The notes under the pieces were generated by a model. It saw only the letters and a list, made by a program, of their open reading frames with translations, had not been told where the DNA came from and did not search any database. This document shows, piece by piece, positions 48,091 through 57,394 of a stretch of DNA of 64,000 nucleotides. The position numbers were made by a program, and so were the translations under genes. The stretch's first letter is position 1. Every line of letters begins with the position of its first letter. Source of the stretch: CAVWDU01 sp963753815 (GTDB lineage Bacteria > Pseudomonadota > Gammaproteobacteria > Pseudomonadales > Halieaceae); assembly GCA_963753815.1 (NCBI GenBank), contig CAVWDU010000007.1:248001-312000 (forward strand), read 5' to 3'.

Positions 48091-49287
48091 TCAGGCGTCT
48101 GGCAGACCCAGCACCCGCTTGGCGATGATGTTCAGCTGTATTTCGGACGTCCCACCTTCAATGGAGTTGCCCTTGGAACGCAACCAGTCCCGACTCAGCG
48201 TACCGCCGTCGTAAACGTCACCTTCCCAGCCCAGTGCGGACTCGCCAAGGGCTGCGAGATTGAGCTCGTTGCGGCGCTTGTTGAGTTCGGTGCCGTAGTA
48301 TTTAAAAATGCTGGAGGCCGGTCCGAGCCCCTTGCCGGCTTTGGCTTCATCGCCCACCCGCGCCATCGTCGCGGCGAACGCCGTGGTATCCAGCTGGTAC
48401 TGGGCGATACGCTGCCGCAGCACGCCGTTGGCAAGCCGGCCGGACGCGTCGGCGCCCATGCTCTCCAGGGCTGCCTGCCCCAGTGATTTCTTCGGCGCGG
48501 TGCCGAAGGACGAGATCATCTCCCGCTCGTGGGTCAGCAGGTACTTGGCGATCGTCCAGCCCTTGCCCTCTTCGCCGACCCGGTTTTTCTTCAACGCCTT
48601 CACATTGTCGAAAAACGTCTCACAGAAGGGCGAGGAGCCACTGATCAGGCGGATCGGGCGTGTCGTCACGCCCGGGCTCGCCATGTCGAACAACACGAAG
48701 CTGATGCCCTCGTGCTTGCTGCCACTGTTATCGGTTCGCACCAGGCAGAAAATCCAGTCGGCCTTGTCGGCATAGGAGGTCCAGATCTTCTGGCCGTTGA
48801 TCAGGTAATGATCGCCGTGGTCATCCGCCCGGGTCGCCAGGCTGGCCAGGTCGGAGCCGGCATTGGGCTCGGAGTAGCCCTGGCACCAGCGGATCTCTCC
48901 GCGGGCGATTTTCGGCAGGTGTTCCCGCTTCTGTTCCTCACTGCCGAATTCCAGCAGGGCGGGCCCCAGCATGGAAATACCGAAACTCTCCAGGGGACGA
49001 CGCGCCCCGATGCGGGCCATTTCCCCGGCCAGAATCTTCGCCCGGGCACGGTCCAGTCCGCCACCGCCGTACTCGGTCGGCCATTCCGGCACCGTCCACC
49101 CTCTCTCGGCCATGCGGTCGCACCAGAGCTTCTGGTCGGGATGCGCAATCTCGGGGTTGCGGCCACCCACGTAAAGGTCCTCGAACCCCTTTATCGGTTC
49201 CCGCATGGCCGGCGGGCAGTTTTCTTCCAGCCACGCCGCCGTCTCATCGCGAAACGCCTGCAGTGCCGCGTCATTCTGGTCGCCCAC
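48091..49287 (-). CDS. acyl-CoA dehydrogenase with catalytic Glu
   Basis: 398 residues, clear acyl-CoA dehydrogenase: CQGYSEPNAGSDLASLATRA, GQKIWTSYADKADWIFCLVR, and SIEGGTSEIQLNIIAKRVLG with the Glu that serves as catalytic base in this family. Start choice matters. An ATG at 49326 would precede the predicted transcription start. The GTG at 49287 has GAGG seven bases upstream and sits behind a good promoter. Even longer reading frames extend into a palindromic repeat and are rejected. Confidence 0.88.
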   Translation of the reverse strand: MGDQNDAALQAFRDETAAWLEENCPPAMREPIKGFEDLYVGGRNPEIAHPDQKLWCDRMAERGWTVPEWPTEYGGGGLDRARAKILAGEMARIGARRPLESFGISMLGPALLEFGSEEQKREHLPKIARGEIRWCQGYSEPNAGSDLASLATRADDHGDHYLINGQKIWTSYADKADWIFCLVRTDNSGSKHEGISFVLFDMASPGVTTRPIRLISGSSPFCETFFDNVKALKKNRVGEEGKGWTIAKYLLTHEREMISSFGTAPKKSLGQAALESMGADASGRLANGVLRQRIAQYQLDTTAFAATMARVGDEAKAGKGLGPASSIFKYYGTELNKRRNELNLAALGESALGWEGDVYDGGTLSRDWLRSKGNSIEGGTSEIQLNIIAKRVLGLPDA

Positions 49288-49321
49288 GCACTCACCTCTC
49301 ACCGGTTTCGAAGGGGATTTG

Positions 49322-49350
49322 AACATATAGTATGTTTTGTCGACTTTCAA
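49322..49350 (-). promoter_or_regulatory. sigma-70 promoter with overlapping 15-bp operator
   Basis: On the - strand: TTGAAA (49345-49350), exact 17-bp spacer, TATGTT (49322-49327). The -10 box is one arm of the palindrome AACATA-CTA-TATGTT (49322-49336). This is the layout of a TetR- or GntR-type operator that blocks polymerase. It lies about 35 bp before the first gene of the nine-gene lipid operon; the regulator is not in the window. Confidence 0.65.
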
Positions 49351-49484
49351 GTATTTTCGCGTGCGCGGGTTGGTGACAGACAACCTGATATTCGGATTCA
49401 AATCCTGCGACCGTTTCGCTACTTGCCGACCATAGCAGGCTGGCATTACAGGGCATGAACCGACCGCTGTCGGCATGGGATCGC

Positions 49485-49605
49485 GGAGAACAAGCACGAA
49501 CTCCCGATCCGGGGGACGCCAAAAAGCGCACATCCGTGTGCAGGCTTGGCTGGCGGCGTCCCTGCCGCCAGACACCCCCGGACCGGGAGTTCGCGCTCGC
49601 TCTCC
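49485..49605 (+). repeat. double-hairpin palindromic element, copy 3 (forward)
   Basis: Outer arms 49485-49515 and 49575-49605 pair over 31 nt with about five mismatches, all A/G changes that leave G-T pairs on one strand. The core reads GGGGGACGCCAAAAAGC, hairpin A (GCAC, loop ATCCGT, GTGC), AGGCTTGG, hairpin B (CTGGCGGC, loop GTCCCT, GCCGCCAG). Same orientation as copy 1. Confidence 0.85.
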
Positions 49606-49640
49606 TCTTCCGGCGTTTAGTGGCTGACCACGCCAGGTCG

Positions 49641-49695
49641 GAAGCGCCAGAGAAGTGCCAGAGAAGTGCCAGAGAAGTGCCAGAGAAGTGCCAGA
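49641..49695. repeat. 11-bp tandem repeat GAAGTGCCAGA, five units
   Basis: Five contiguous units, the first with one change (GAAGCGCCAGA), between the two palindromic elements of the second pair. Probably a recent slippage expansion; copy number may vary between strains. Confidence 0.9.
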
Positions 49696-49738
49696 TAGGT
49701 TGGACTTTATCAGCCGCTGCCAACTCCCGAGTCTGATT

Positions 49739-49857
49739 GATGATGGGCGGGATTACGTGCGACGGGGGCGTCCGGCGGCAGGGACGCCGCCGGCCGAGCC
49801 TATGCATGGACGCATGCTTTTTGGCGGTCCCCGGCGCGCGTAATCCCGCCCATCATC
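49739..49857 (-). repeat. double-hairpin palindromic element, copy 4 (reverse)
   Basis: Outer arms 49739-49768 and 49829-49857 (GATGATGGGCGGGATTACG type) pair almost fully and are unrelated to those of the other copies. On the - strand the core is GGGGACCGCCAAAAAGC, hairpin A (ATGC, loop GTCCAT, GCAT), AGGCTCGG, hairpin B (CCGGCGGC, loop GTCCCT, GCCGCCGG). The first base pair of hairpin B changed from T-A to C-G relative to the others, a compensated change. Confidence 0.85.
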
Positions 49858-49960
49858 CACGCCATACCCTGCAAACAGGACACACAAGAAACTGGCGGGA
49901 TTTAGCCGTTCAAGGTCGGCGCGTTGTTACCGGTCAGAATTTTACGGCCCTGTACGTGAG

Positions 49961-49991
49961 AACCCCGCCACAGCCAGGCTGTGGCGGGGTT
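49961..49991 (-). terminator. terminator hairpin downstream of the RND gene
   Basis: AACCCCGCCACAGC / GCTGTGGCGGGGTT: perfect 14-bp stem, loop CAG, 11 bp after the RND stop. Only a weak T-rich stretch follows. Confidence 0.75.
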
Positions 49992-50002
49992 GAGCCTCTG
50001 CG

Positions 50003-52429
50003 TCAGGCGCCGACGGCTGCGGCATCACCGTCCGTGGCTGAAGACGCCTCGGCCTTTTTCGGCTTGACCAGGAAGCAGGCGAGCGCCGGCATCAGGATCA
50101 GTGCCCCGAACATGTTCCAGATGAACATGAAGGTGAGCAGGATGCCCATATCGGCCTGGAACTTGATCGGCGACATCGCCCAGGTAATCACACCCGCGGC
50201 GAGCGTCACGCCGATGAGCGCCACCACGCGCCCGGTGAAGTTCAGGGTTTCGTAATAGGCCGTGGTGAGGTCCAGCCCCTCACGCTCCTTGGCCAGGATC
50301 ACGGTGAGCACATACAAGGCATAGTCGACGCCGATACCGACACCGAGCGCAATCACCGGCAGGGTCGCCACCTTGACGCCGATACCCAGCCAGACCATCA
50401 GGGCCTCACAGAGAATCGATGTGAGCATCAGCGGCAACACGGCGCAGATCACGCCCGGCACCGAACGGAAGGTGAGCATACACAGAACGATCACCGCGCC
50501 GTAGACGTAGAACAGCATCTCCCGGTTGGCTTTCTTCACTATGATATTGGTCGCCGCCTCGAAGCCGGAACTGCCCGCTGCCCCGAGGAATTCAATTTTT
50601 TCAGAAGGCCAGTCGGCATTGAACTGCTCAAGCCCTTCAACCACCCCCTCGAGGGTCGCGGCCTTGTGGTCGGCCAGGTAGATCAGCATCGGCCAGATCG
50701 AGCAATCCGGATCGACGTATTCCAGCGTCACCAGCTCACTGACCGCGTAGTTGACGGTGTCCTGGTTGCGGAACAGGACATGCCACTTGGGGAAGCCTTC
50801 ATTGATGCCCATCATGATGTCGCGGGTGCGCACATTCAGGCCGCGTATGTCCTCCACACCCGGAATCTGGCGCATGCGCCATTCCAGCTCATTGGCCAGG
50901 CTCAGCCCCTCGAGATCGATGCAGCCGTCCCGGGGTGTCTTGATGATGACCGCGAACACGTCGGTACTCACCGAATAGCTGTTGATCATGTAGGCAACGT
51001 CGCGGTTGTAGCGCGAGTCCGCCCGCAGTTCCGGGGCGCCGGGGTCGAGGTCACCGATCTGCAGGTCCTGGGCAACCCAGAGACCGAGCGCAGCGAGCCC
51101 GATCGACACCGCGATGGCGGCCGCGGCCGGGCCCGGCTTGGTGAACTGGAGGAGGAAGCGCCACAGCCAGTGCATATCCTCGATGCTCTTGACCGGACGC
51201 GCCGCGCGCTCGGCGCACTTCTTGCCGACACCGGTGTAGGACAGCACGACCGGGATCAGGATCAGGTTGGTGAAAATCAACACCAGCACGCCGATACTCG
51301 CGGTGATGGCAAGGTCCTGGATCACCTGGATCTGGATGATCATCAGCACGGCGAAGCCGACACCGTCCGAGAGCAGCGCGGTCACCCCCGCGAGGAACAG
51401 TCGGCGAAACGTGTAGCGGGCGGCGATGTAGCGATGGGTGCCACGGCCGATGTCCTGCATGATCCCGTTCAGCTTTTGGGCACCGTGGCTGACGCCGATC
51501 GCAAACACCAGGAAGGGAACGAGGATCGAGAACGGATCGAGCTCGTAACCCAGCGTCGCCAGGATGCCGATCTGCCAGACCACCGCCACCAGGGTGCAGG
51601 CGATGACCATCAGCGTGGAACGCAGGCAGCGCGTGTACCAGTAAAGCAGTATGGTCGCTATGACCACCGCGACCAGGAAAAACACCATCACCGAGAACAG
51701 GCCGTCGATGAGGTCGCCGACCAGCTTGGCGAAGCCGATGATGTGGATCGACTTGTCGGGATCGTCGGCGGTGTACTTCTCGCGAATATCTTCCAGCACA
51801 GCGCTGAGTTCTGAGTAGTCGAGTCGCTCGCCGGTTTCCGGGTTGGTATCCATGAGCGGCACGATAATGGCCGCAGATTTCTGGTCATTCGCCACCAGGT
51901 CGCCCATGATGCCGGCGCGCATGATGTTCTGCTTCACCTCACCGATGGATTCCGGCGAACCGTCGAAATCCCCGGGTATAACAGGGCCACCCTCGAAGCC
52001 CTGCTCGGTGACGACGCGCCAACGGGTGTTGGGCGTGAAGATCGATTTCATGCCGTTGCGGTCGACGCCGGGGATATAGAAAATCTCGTTGTTGACCTCC
52101 TCGAAGAACTTGAGATTTTCCGGGGTGAGGATGCTCCCCTCTTTCACGGCCACGATGACGCGCAGGTTGTTGCCGAGCCCCTTGAGCTCGTTCTGGTTGG
52201 CCTGGTAATTCAGGACGTAGGGGTGATTCTTGGGCAGCGTCTTCTCGAACCCCGCCTGTAACTGGATCTTGCTGGCCTGGTAACCGAGGACCAGGGTCGC
52301 CAGCGCGCACAGCAGCATGACGATGGCGCGGTGGTTGAACACCAGCCGTTCCAGGAAGGTCCCGGACTGAAAATCAAACTCCCCGAGGTTCGAGATGACG
52401 GGAAGATCTGTTTGCTGCACGTGGGCCAT
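50003..52429 (-). CDS. RND superfamily transporter (MMPL type)
   Basis: 808-residue inner-membrane protein with the two-half RND plan. TM1 is at about 31-50 (AIVMLLCALATLVLGYQ), followed by a large periplasmic loop. A helix bundle (LFSVMVFFLVAVVIATILLY, ILVPFLVFAIGVSHGAQKLNG) comes next, and the second half repeats this (VIALGVGIGVDYALYVLTVI). This single-gene, hydrophobe-type RND lacks AcrA/TolC partners and occurs with YCF48, DUF1329 and DUF1302 genes in other proteobacteria. Transport of a hydrophobic compound is inferred from that association. Confidence 0.88.
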   Translation of the reverse strand: MAHVQQTDLPVISNLGEFDFQSGTFLERLVFNHRAIVMLLCALATLVLGYQASKIQLQAGFEKTLPKNHPYVLNYQANQNELKGLGNNLRVIVAVKEGSILTPENLKFFEEVNNEIFYIPGVDRNGMKSIFTPNTRWRVVTEQGFEGGPVIPGDFDGSPESIGEVKQNIMRAGIMGDLVANDQKSAAIIVPLMDTNPETGERLDYSELSAVLEDIREKYTADDPDKSIHIIGFAKLVGDLIDGLFSVMVFFLVAVVIATILLYWYTRCLRSTLMVIACTLVAVVWQIGILATLGYELDPFSILVPFLVFAIGVSHGAQKLNGIMQDIGRGTHRYIAARYTFRRLFLAGVTALLSDGVGFAVLMIIQIQVIQDLAITASIGVLVLIFTNLILIPVVLSYTGVGKKCAERAARPVKSIEDMHWLWRFLLQFTKPGPAAAAIAVSIGLAALGLWVAQDLQIGDLDPGAPELRADSRYNRDVAYMINSYSVSTDVFAVIIKTPRDGCIDLEGLSLANELEWRMRQIPGVEDIRGLNVRTRDIMMGINEGFPKWHVLFRNQDTVNYAVSELVTLEYVDPDCSIWPMLIYLADHKAATLEGVVEGLEQFNADWPSEKIEFLGAAGSSGFEAATNIIVKKANREMLFYVYGAVIVLCMLTFRSVPGVICAVLPLMLTSILCEALMVWLGIGVKVATLPVIALGVGIGVDYALYVLTVILAKEREGLDLTTAYYETLNFTGRVVALIGVTLAAGVITWAMSPIKFQADMGILLTFMFIWNMFGALILMPALACFLVKPKKAEASSATDGDAAAVGA

Positions 52430-52453
52430 TGCTGACTCTCCGGAATCTCGTTG

Positions 52454-53530
52454 TCAGGGCAGGGTGAGCTTGTTGATGCCTCGCAGGCCGCCGACCAGCA
52501 GCGTCCCTGTCGGGCCCTCGGAAACCGCATAGATGCGATCGCCACTGGACACCGGCACCAAAGCAAAGCTGTGGCCTTCGTCCTCGCTTATCAACACCTC
52601 GCCAGCGATGCCGACGAACACCAGGCGGCCGTCCTCCAGCCGGGTGGAGCCGACGATGGAACTGGTGGGGGGCTTCTCGACCACGGTCCAGGAGTCACCG
52701 ACATCCTCGGTGCGAAACATGCGCCCGCGCAGGCCGCCCATCACGATGGCGCCATCGGAGGCCGCCGAACTGGTGAAAAAACTGCCTTCCCACGGCACGG
52801 AGTGGACACGCTTGCCCGTGCGTTCATTCACGTCTCCCACCATGAACAAACCCGCTTCGCCGCTGAGGAAGAAGCGCCCGGGTTCGGGAAGCAGCGCGAA
52901 ATCGAAGACGTGATAGAAGCCGTCGTTCTCAAATCGATGCAGGTTATGCTCCCAGTTCTCTCCGCCGTCGAAGGTGACCACGGACATGCCGTAGGCGCCC
53001 ATGGCGTAGCCCTGCGTCGCGCTCACGAAGTACACCCGGAAGAACGGCTTGTCGGCCCCCTGCTCGATCGCGAACTCCATCTCCCCGACCAGGATCTCGT
53101 AGTACTCGTTATCCGGTTCCTGCGCCAGCAATGCCTTGTAATACGCCAGCCCCTCGGTGCCGTAGCGGAGCCCGTCATACTGCTTGACCCAGGTTTTACC
53201 GGCATCGGACGAGTGCAGGATCACGCCTTCGTGGCCGACGGCCCAGCCCAGTTCGGGCGTGGGAAAGTGCACGTCGAGCAGGCTGCTGCGCACCGGTACC
53301 TCGGCCTGGGTCCAGGACTCTCCGCCGTCGTCTGAATAGAGGATATGACCGTGGTGGCCGGTCGCAAAATAGCGATCGCCGAACTTGTTGATCGAGAAAA
53401 TCTTCGATTTCGCCGCGAGCGGACTCTTGATCGCGGGCTGCTCGAGAACATCATAGCCCTCGGCCCGCACAGGCCCACCCGCGATCATCAGCACCACCAC
53501 AAAAGCAGTCAGCAGGGCCGTTCTAAACAT
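52454..53530 (-). CDS. exported YCF48-like / Asp-box propeller protein
   Basis: 358 residues. The signal peptide MFRTALLTAFVVVLMIAGGPVRA is followed by repeated YSDDGGESW, HSSDAGKTW, TFDGGENW, RTEDVGDSW and SEDEGHSF, a seven-blade Ycf48-type propeller. In chloroplasts Ycf48 assists photosystem II assembly. In heterotrophs it recurs beside RND/DUF1302 genes, where it probably assists assembly or function of the envelope complex (inference). Starts 80 bp after the DUF1329 stop. Confidence 0.85.
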   Translation of the reverse strand: MFRTALLTAFVVVLMIAGGPVRAEGYDVLEQPAIKSPLAAKSKIFSINKFGDRYFATGHHGHILYSDDGGESWTQAEVPVRSSLLDVHFPTPELGWAVGHEGVILHSSDAGKTWVKQYDGLRYGTEGLAYYKALLAQEPDNEYYEILVGEMEFAIEQGADKPFFRVYFVSATQGYAMGAYGMSVVTFDGGENWEHNLHRFENDGFYHVFDFALLPEPGRFFLSGEAGLFMVGDVNERTGKRVHSVPWEGSFFTSSAASDGAIVMGGLRGRMFRTEDVGDSWTVVEKPPTSSIVGSTRLEDGRLVFVGIAGEVLISEDEGHSFALVPVSSGDRIYAVSEGPTGTLLVGGLRGINKLTLP

Positions 53531-53609
53531 TGGGAAACCCCTTCCAGTGTTATTGTTCGCAGGGCGAATACGGGATACCGCAAGCGCAGTACCCCGCTGA
53601 TCGCGGCTG

Positions 53610-54986
53610 TTATCTCACGCCGCCCCGCGCCATGCCCTTGGGCGTGAAGTACTTGTCGCCCTTGGTGACACCGTTGCGATAGCGCCCGGGGATCGGCTTG
53701 GTGTTGATGTTGTAGATGCCCTGCAACACGTCGTAGGTGCCATAGGACCAGGCGTACTGGGACTTGATGTCATAAAGATTGCTGGGGTACGCATAGTGCA
53801 CACGCCAGAGATTATCGCGGCCGTCATACACTTCGCCGGCAAGCGCGGTCCAGGAATCCTCGTCGATGTAATAGCGCCGCTTGGAATACAGGTGGCGGCT
53901 GCCCTCCTTGATGTTGCCCTCGACGATCCAGACGCGGTGCTTCTCCCAGCGCACGTTCTCGGGCTTGATGAATTTCTCGCCCAGCATATCCTCCAGCTTG
54001 TACTTGAAGTTGAAGTCGTAGTTGGAGTAGGGAACGATCATCTCCTTCTTGCCCAGCAGCTTCCAGGTATAACGCTCCGGCGACCCGTTCCAGATGTAGG
54101 AGTCATCGTAGGTGGAAGTGCCTGCCACACCGGGGTTGGGGGTATCGAAGGATACCGCGGGTGCCAGGCGCACCCGCCGCTGCCCGGTCAGGTACTGCCA
54201 GGCCTTGCGGCCCTTGCCCTCGCTGAAGTCGGCACCCGGCTCATGCACGAGCAGAATCTCGCCGGCGCGCCGGGCCGGGGCGAGGTAGTTGATGCGCAGC
54301 CAGATGAACAGCCCGTCGCCGACCGGCTTGTCCGGATTTTTGTACATGGGGAACACGTCTGCGCCGAAGCCCGTGGTGGAAAGAATCGGCTTGCCCGCGG
54401 AGCTCACGTAGTAGACGTCGTAATCGACCTCGAAGTCGGTGCCATAGCGCACCATGTGGTTATACAGGACCTCGAGCCCCGACTGGGGAACGGGAAACGG
54501 CGTGCCCGGGTAGCTGCCCTCGATTTTCTGGCCATCGGCCACCAGCGTCGCCCCGGTGGCGTTCTTGAGCGCGTTGGCCTCGAACCAGTCCGGGTGCACG
54601 AATTCCCGCTTGGTCGGGTACACGTCCAGGCGGAACCCGTCCTTGCCGTATTTCTCAAATATCGCCTTGGTGCCCTCGGTCAGCACCTCGGCATACTGTT
54701 GCCAGTTGTTGCCGTCGACCTGGTAGACGGGCTTCTCGTCGGGATAGGGGTTGATGTAGTTGGTGTAACCGTCCTTGTCCGGGCCGGTAAAGCCCGCCGG
54801 GACCGGGGTTCCCTTGGGGTCCCACTCGGGTATGCTGCCGTCCGCGTTGCCCGCCCGCTCGGCACCCACCGGCGTCAGGTCCTTGCCCAGGCGCGCAGCC
54901 TCTTCCGGGGACACGGCGCCGTAGGCCGAAGCAGTCAGTAGCGTTCCCAGGCACAGGGCGGCGAGCGGTTTGCGGTGTATCATCAT
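53610..54986 (-). CDS. DUF1329 periplasmic/outer-membrane protein
   Basis: 458 residues. The signal peptide (MMIHRKPLAALCLGTLLTASAYG) is followed by SPEEAARLGKDLTPVGAERAGN and GSIPEWDPKGTPVPAG. The body contains the family's conserved FEVDYDVYYVS-type strands, GQRRVRLAPAVSFDTPN and KHRVWIVEGNIKEGSRHLYSKR. DUF1329 is LolA-like in fold and is thought to move lipids across the periplasm; the link is to the family, not proven here. The start at 54986 has GAGG five bases upstream; a second Met follows at 54983. Confidence 0.88.
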   Translation of the reverse strand: MMIHRKPLAALCLGTLLTASAYGAVSPEEAARLGKDLTPVGAERAGNADGSIPEWDPKGTPVPAGFTGPDKDGYTNYINPYPDEKPVYQVDGNNWQQYAEVLTEGTKAIFEKYGKDGFRLDVYPTKREFVHPDWFEANALKNATGATLVADGQKIEGSYPGTPFPVPQSGLEVLYNHMVRYGTDFEVDYDVYYVSSAGKPILSTTGFGADVFPMYKNPDKPVGDGLFIWLRINYLAPARRAGEILLVHEPGADFSEGKGRKAWQYLTGQRRVRLAPAVSFDTPNPGVAGTSTYDDSYIWNGSPERYTWKLLGKKEMIVPYSNYDFNFKYKLEDMLGEKFIKPENVRWEKHRVWIVEGNIKEGSRHLYSKRRYYIDEDSWTALAGEVYDGRDNLWRVHYAYPSNLYDIKSQYAWSYGTYDVLQGIYNINTKPIPGRYRNGVTKGDKYFTPKGMARGGVR

Positions 54987-55073
54987 TTTTTCCTCTCTAT
55001 CACGGATTACTGTCCCGGCTGCGCCGGGGCAGCCTTTACTGTAGACCATCAGCGCCGACCGCGCTGCCTGGGG

Positions 55074-56896
55074 TCAGAACGTGCGCTTGAAGGTCAGGGA
55101 AATATTGTCCCGGTCTTTCCACTGTGCGCCTATGCCGTTCTGCTGCGGACCGAAAAAGAAATTGTAGCGGATATCCGCGCTCCAGAGCTGGTTGACACTC
55201 GCCTCCAGCCCGATCGTGCCGAGTCCGACCTGCTCGTCACCGCCCAGCCCGTTCGGTGCGCTGCCGTGCAGCCCGATGTTGGCACTGGTGCGCAGGGTCA
55301 GGTCGACGCCGGGGAAGGCCTGGTACCAGGTCGGATTGAACGACAATGCGATGTTGGAGTAGGAATCGCCCTCCTCCAGTGAGACGGCCGGCGTCACCGT
55401 GCCCAGCAGCAACTCCTCACCCTGGGTGACCTTGTCGAGGTAGGCCAGCGTCAGCTCGAAGGCGTAGGAGCCGCCCTGCCAGATCCCGTTGTCCGTCAGG
55501 AAACCCACGCCGTTGAAAACGGCGTGATACGTATTGCCCACGGGCACCCGCGGGTAGTTGGAACCGTCGGCCCCGTCGAAGTCCAACTCCGGGCCAACCA
55601 GCCCTTCCACCAGAGGTCCCAGCGGGGGGCCCGGATAGTTAGTGATCTGGGCAAGGGCCAGAGTGAAGTCAGACCGCAGCGGCGTATCCCGCCGGGCGGT
55701 CAGGTCCAGGCCCAGGCTGACACCGCCCAGGTCCTTGCTGAAGGACAGGCCGTAGAGGTCGACATCCTCCTTGTACATCCACTTGGCCCGGCCGACCGAA
55801 ACCTGGCCCAGTTCGGCGCTGACCAGGTCGGGGGCTTGCCCGAATGCCGCCTTGATAGTGGCCGGGTCCAGCCCCGCGGCCTCGAGTTGCGGGTCGAAGA
55901 ACCCGGCGCCAAGCCCTTGGAGGGCATCGATGCCGCCGATGATGCCGTCCTGCACCTTGGAGTTGTAATTCAGGTAGTACGCGCTGACCTCCATCCCCAG
56001 GTTGTCGAAGTAGTAGGAGAAGTTGACCCCCCACTCGCCGCTGTCGGAATACTCGTCGTCCTGCATTTCCAGGCCTGATGCCCAGCGGGCCGTCAAAACC
56101 CGGGAACTGTGGGCGCAACAGCCAAATGGATCATCTCGGCGTCCTCGGTCAGCACGTCGGCGGGGCTGAAATACGTGGTCGCCTCGGGAATCCGGTAATT
56201 CTCCCACTCGAAGCTGGCATAGGCCTCCACGGTCAGGTTGTCGGTGAGCTGGATGAGGGTCGACAGCTTGTTGGTGGGACGGAACAGTTCCCGCGCCTCA
56301 CTGCCGGGCACCGAGAACGCCTTGATGCCGTCGATGGTGTTCATGGAGCCGCCGACGCTGTGCACCGAACCGATCAGGAACAGGCTCTGGCCCCAGTAGA
56401 TCGTGTGCCGGCCCAGGCGTACGTTGGCCGCCACGTCGCCCATATTGAAATTGGCGAAGACAAAGGCATCCAGGATTTCACCACCGAGATAGTGAAGATC
56501 CTCCGCCTCGTCGTTGAGTTCGCCGACACCCACCGAGGGGTTGGTCCAGTGCGGAGCGATGCTGTTGGGCTGGTTCATGTCGCTGCTGTAGGCGTGGTCA
56601 TACCAGCCGGCGGCGCTGATCCGGAACCCGAAGTTATCTTTGTAAACCACATCCAGCTCGGACAGGATATCGAAGCGGTTGCTGATGATGTCGCCGCGAT
56701 CGAAACTGAGGTCCGGGTCTGCCGTGGCGATGCTGCTGAGCACCCCCTTGTTCTGGTCCTCGGCGCGGACCACCAGATTGTATTTCAGGGTATTGTCCCA
56801 GCGGATGCTCCAGTTTTCGCCGGTGTCGAACTGAAACGCGTGAACCTGGGGTGTCATCGCGCCCGCCACTGCCAGGGCAATCAGCTTCCTCTTCAT
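55074..56896 (-). pseudogene. DUF1302 outer-membrane beta-barrel protein, one frameshift
   Basis: Restored, 607 residues: signal peptide MKRKLIALAVAGAMTPQVHA, then alternating amphipathic strands and a terminal LTFKRTF (C-terminal Phe, as in outer-membrane barrels). The first frame ends VAPTVPG; the other continues LTARWASGLEMQDDEYSDSG. One base is missing in the GGG/TTTT stretch at 56095-56104. No stop interrupts the restored frame. DUF1302 proteins resemble long-chain hydrocarbon or sterol porins and sit with DUF1329 and RND genes. First gene of this module. Confidence 0.8.
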
Positions 56897-57394
56897 CGTG
56901 TATCCCTCTGAACGTTATTGTTTGCTTTGAACTTGTTTGCGGTTGCCGGCGCGCTGCATCCTGTGATGTGCGACACGTTCGGCCAGTCCGGTCTGACTCC
57001 AGGTCGACGCGGTAAAATTGTGTGTATGAGCGAATCCGTTCACCCGCAGGAAACGGTTACCACTATCAACCGGCCCCGCCCGGATTATGTTACCCACCAG
57101 TGTAGACCCGGTTAAAAAATTTGCACTCCGAACCGTCAATCAATGGGCAGTTGGGGCCTGCCCGGGTCGGCGCACACTATGCCCGAACCCAATGTCGATT
57201 GCACCCGGCGCGCTGCGGCCGCCACGCCTCAGGCCCGCAGCCGGGGCGAGTGCCCTGCGCTCCGCGCCTGGACAGATCGACACTGCCTGCTTATGCTGAC
57301 AGTGCGGCCGGCCCCGCGTCGATGATCTGGATCAACACAGACGGCAACGAGCCCGCCGGCGCGGCCCATACACTCCTGATCAGGGAGCTTGTTC
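56897..57394. other. 498-bp spacer between divergent DUF1302 and TIR genes
   Basis: Should hold the promoter of the four-gene - strand module and of the TIR gene. I find no convincing -35/-10 pair, hairpin or gene. The DUF1302 start is preceded by CAGAGGG and the TIR start by GGGAG. Confidence 0.4.

Noticed and set aside
48091..49575. Longer version of the third acyl-CoA dehydrogenase starting inside the repeat
   Set aside because: The first residues are translated repeat sequence and lie upstream of the predicted promoter; the GTG at 49287 has a good Shine-Dalgarno.
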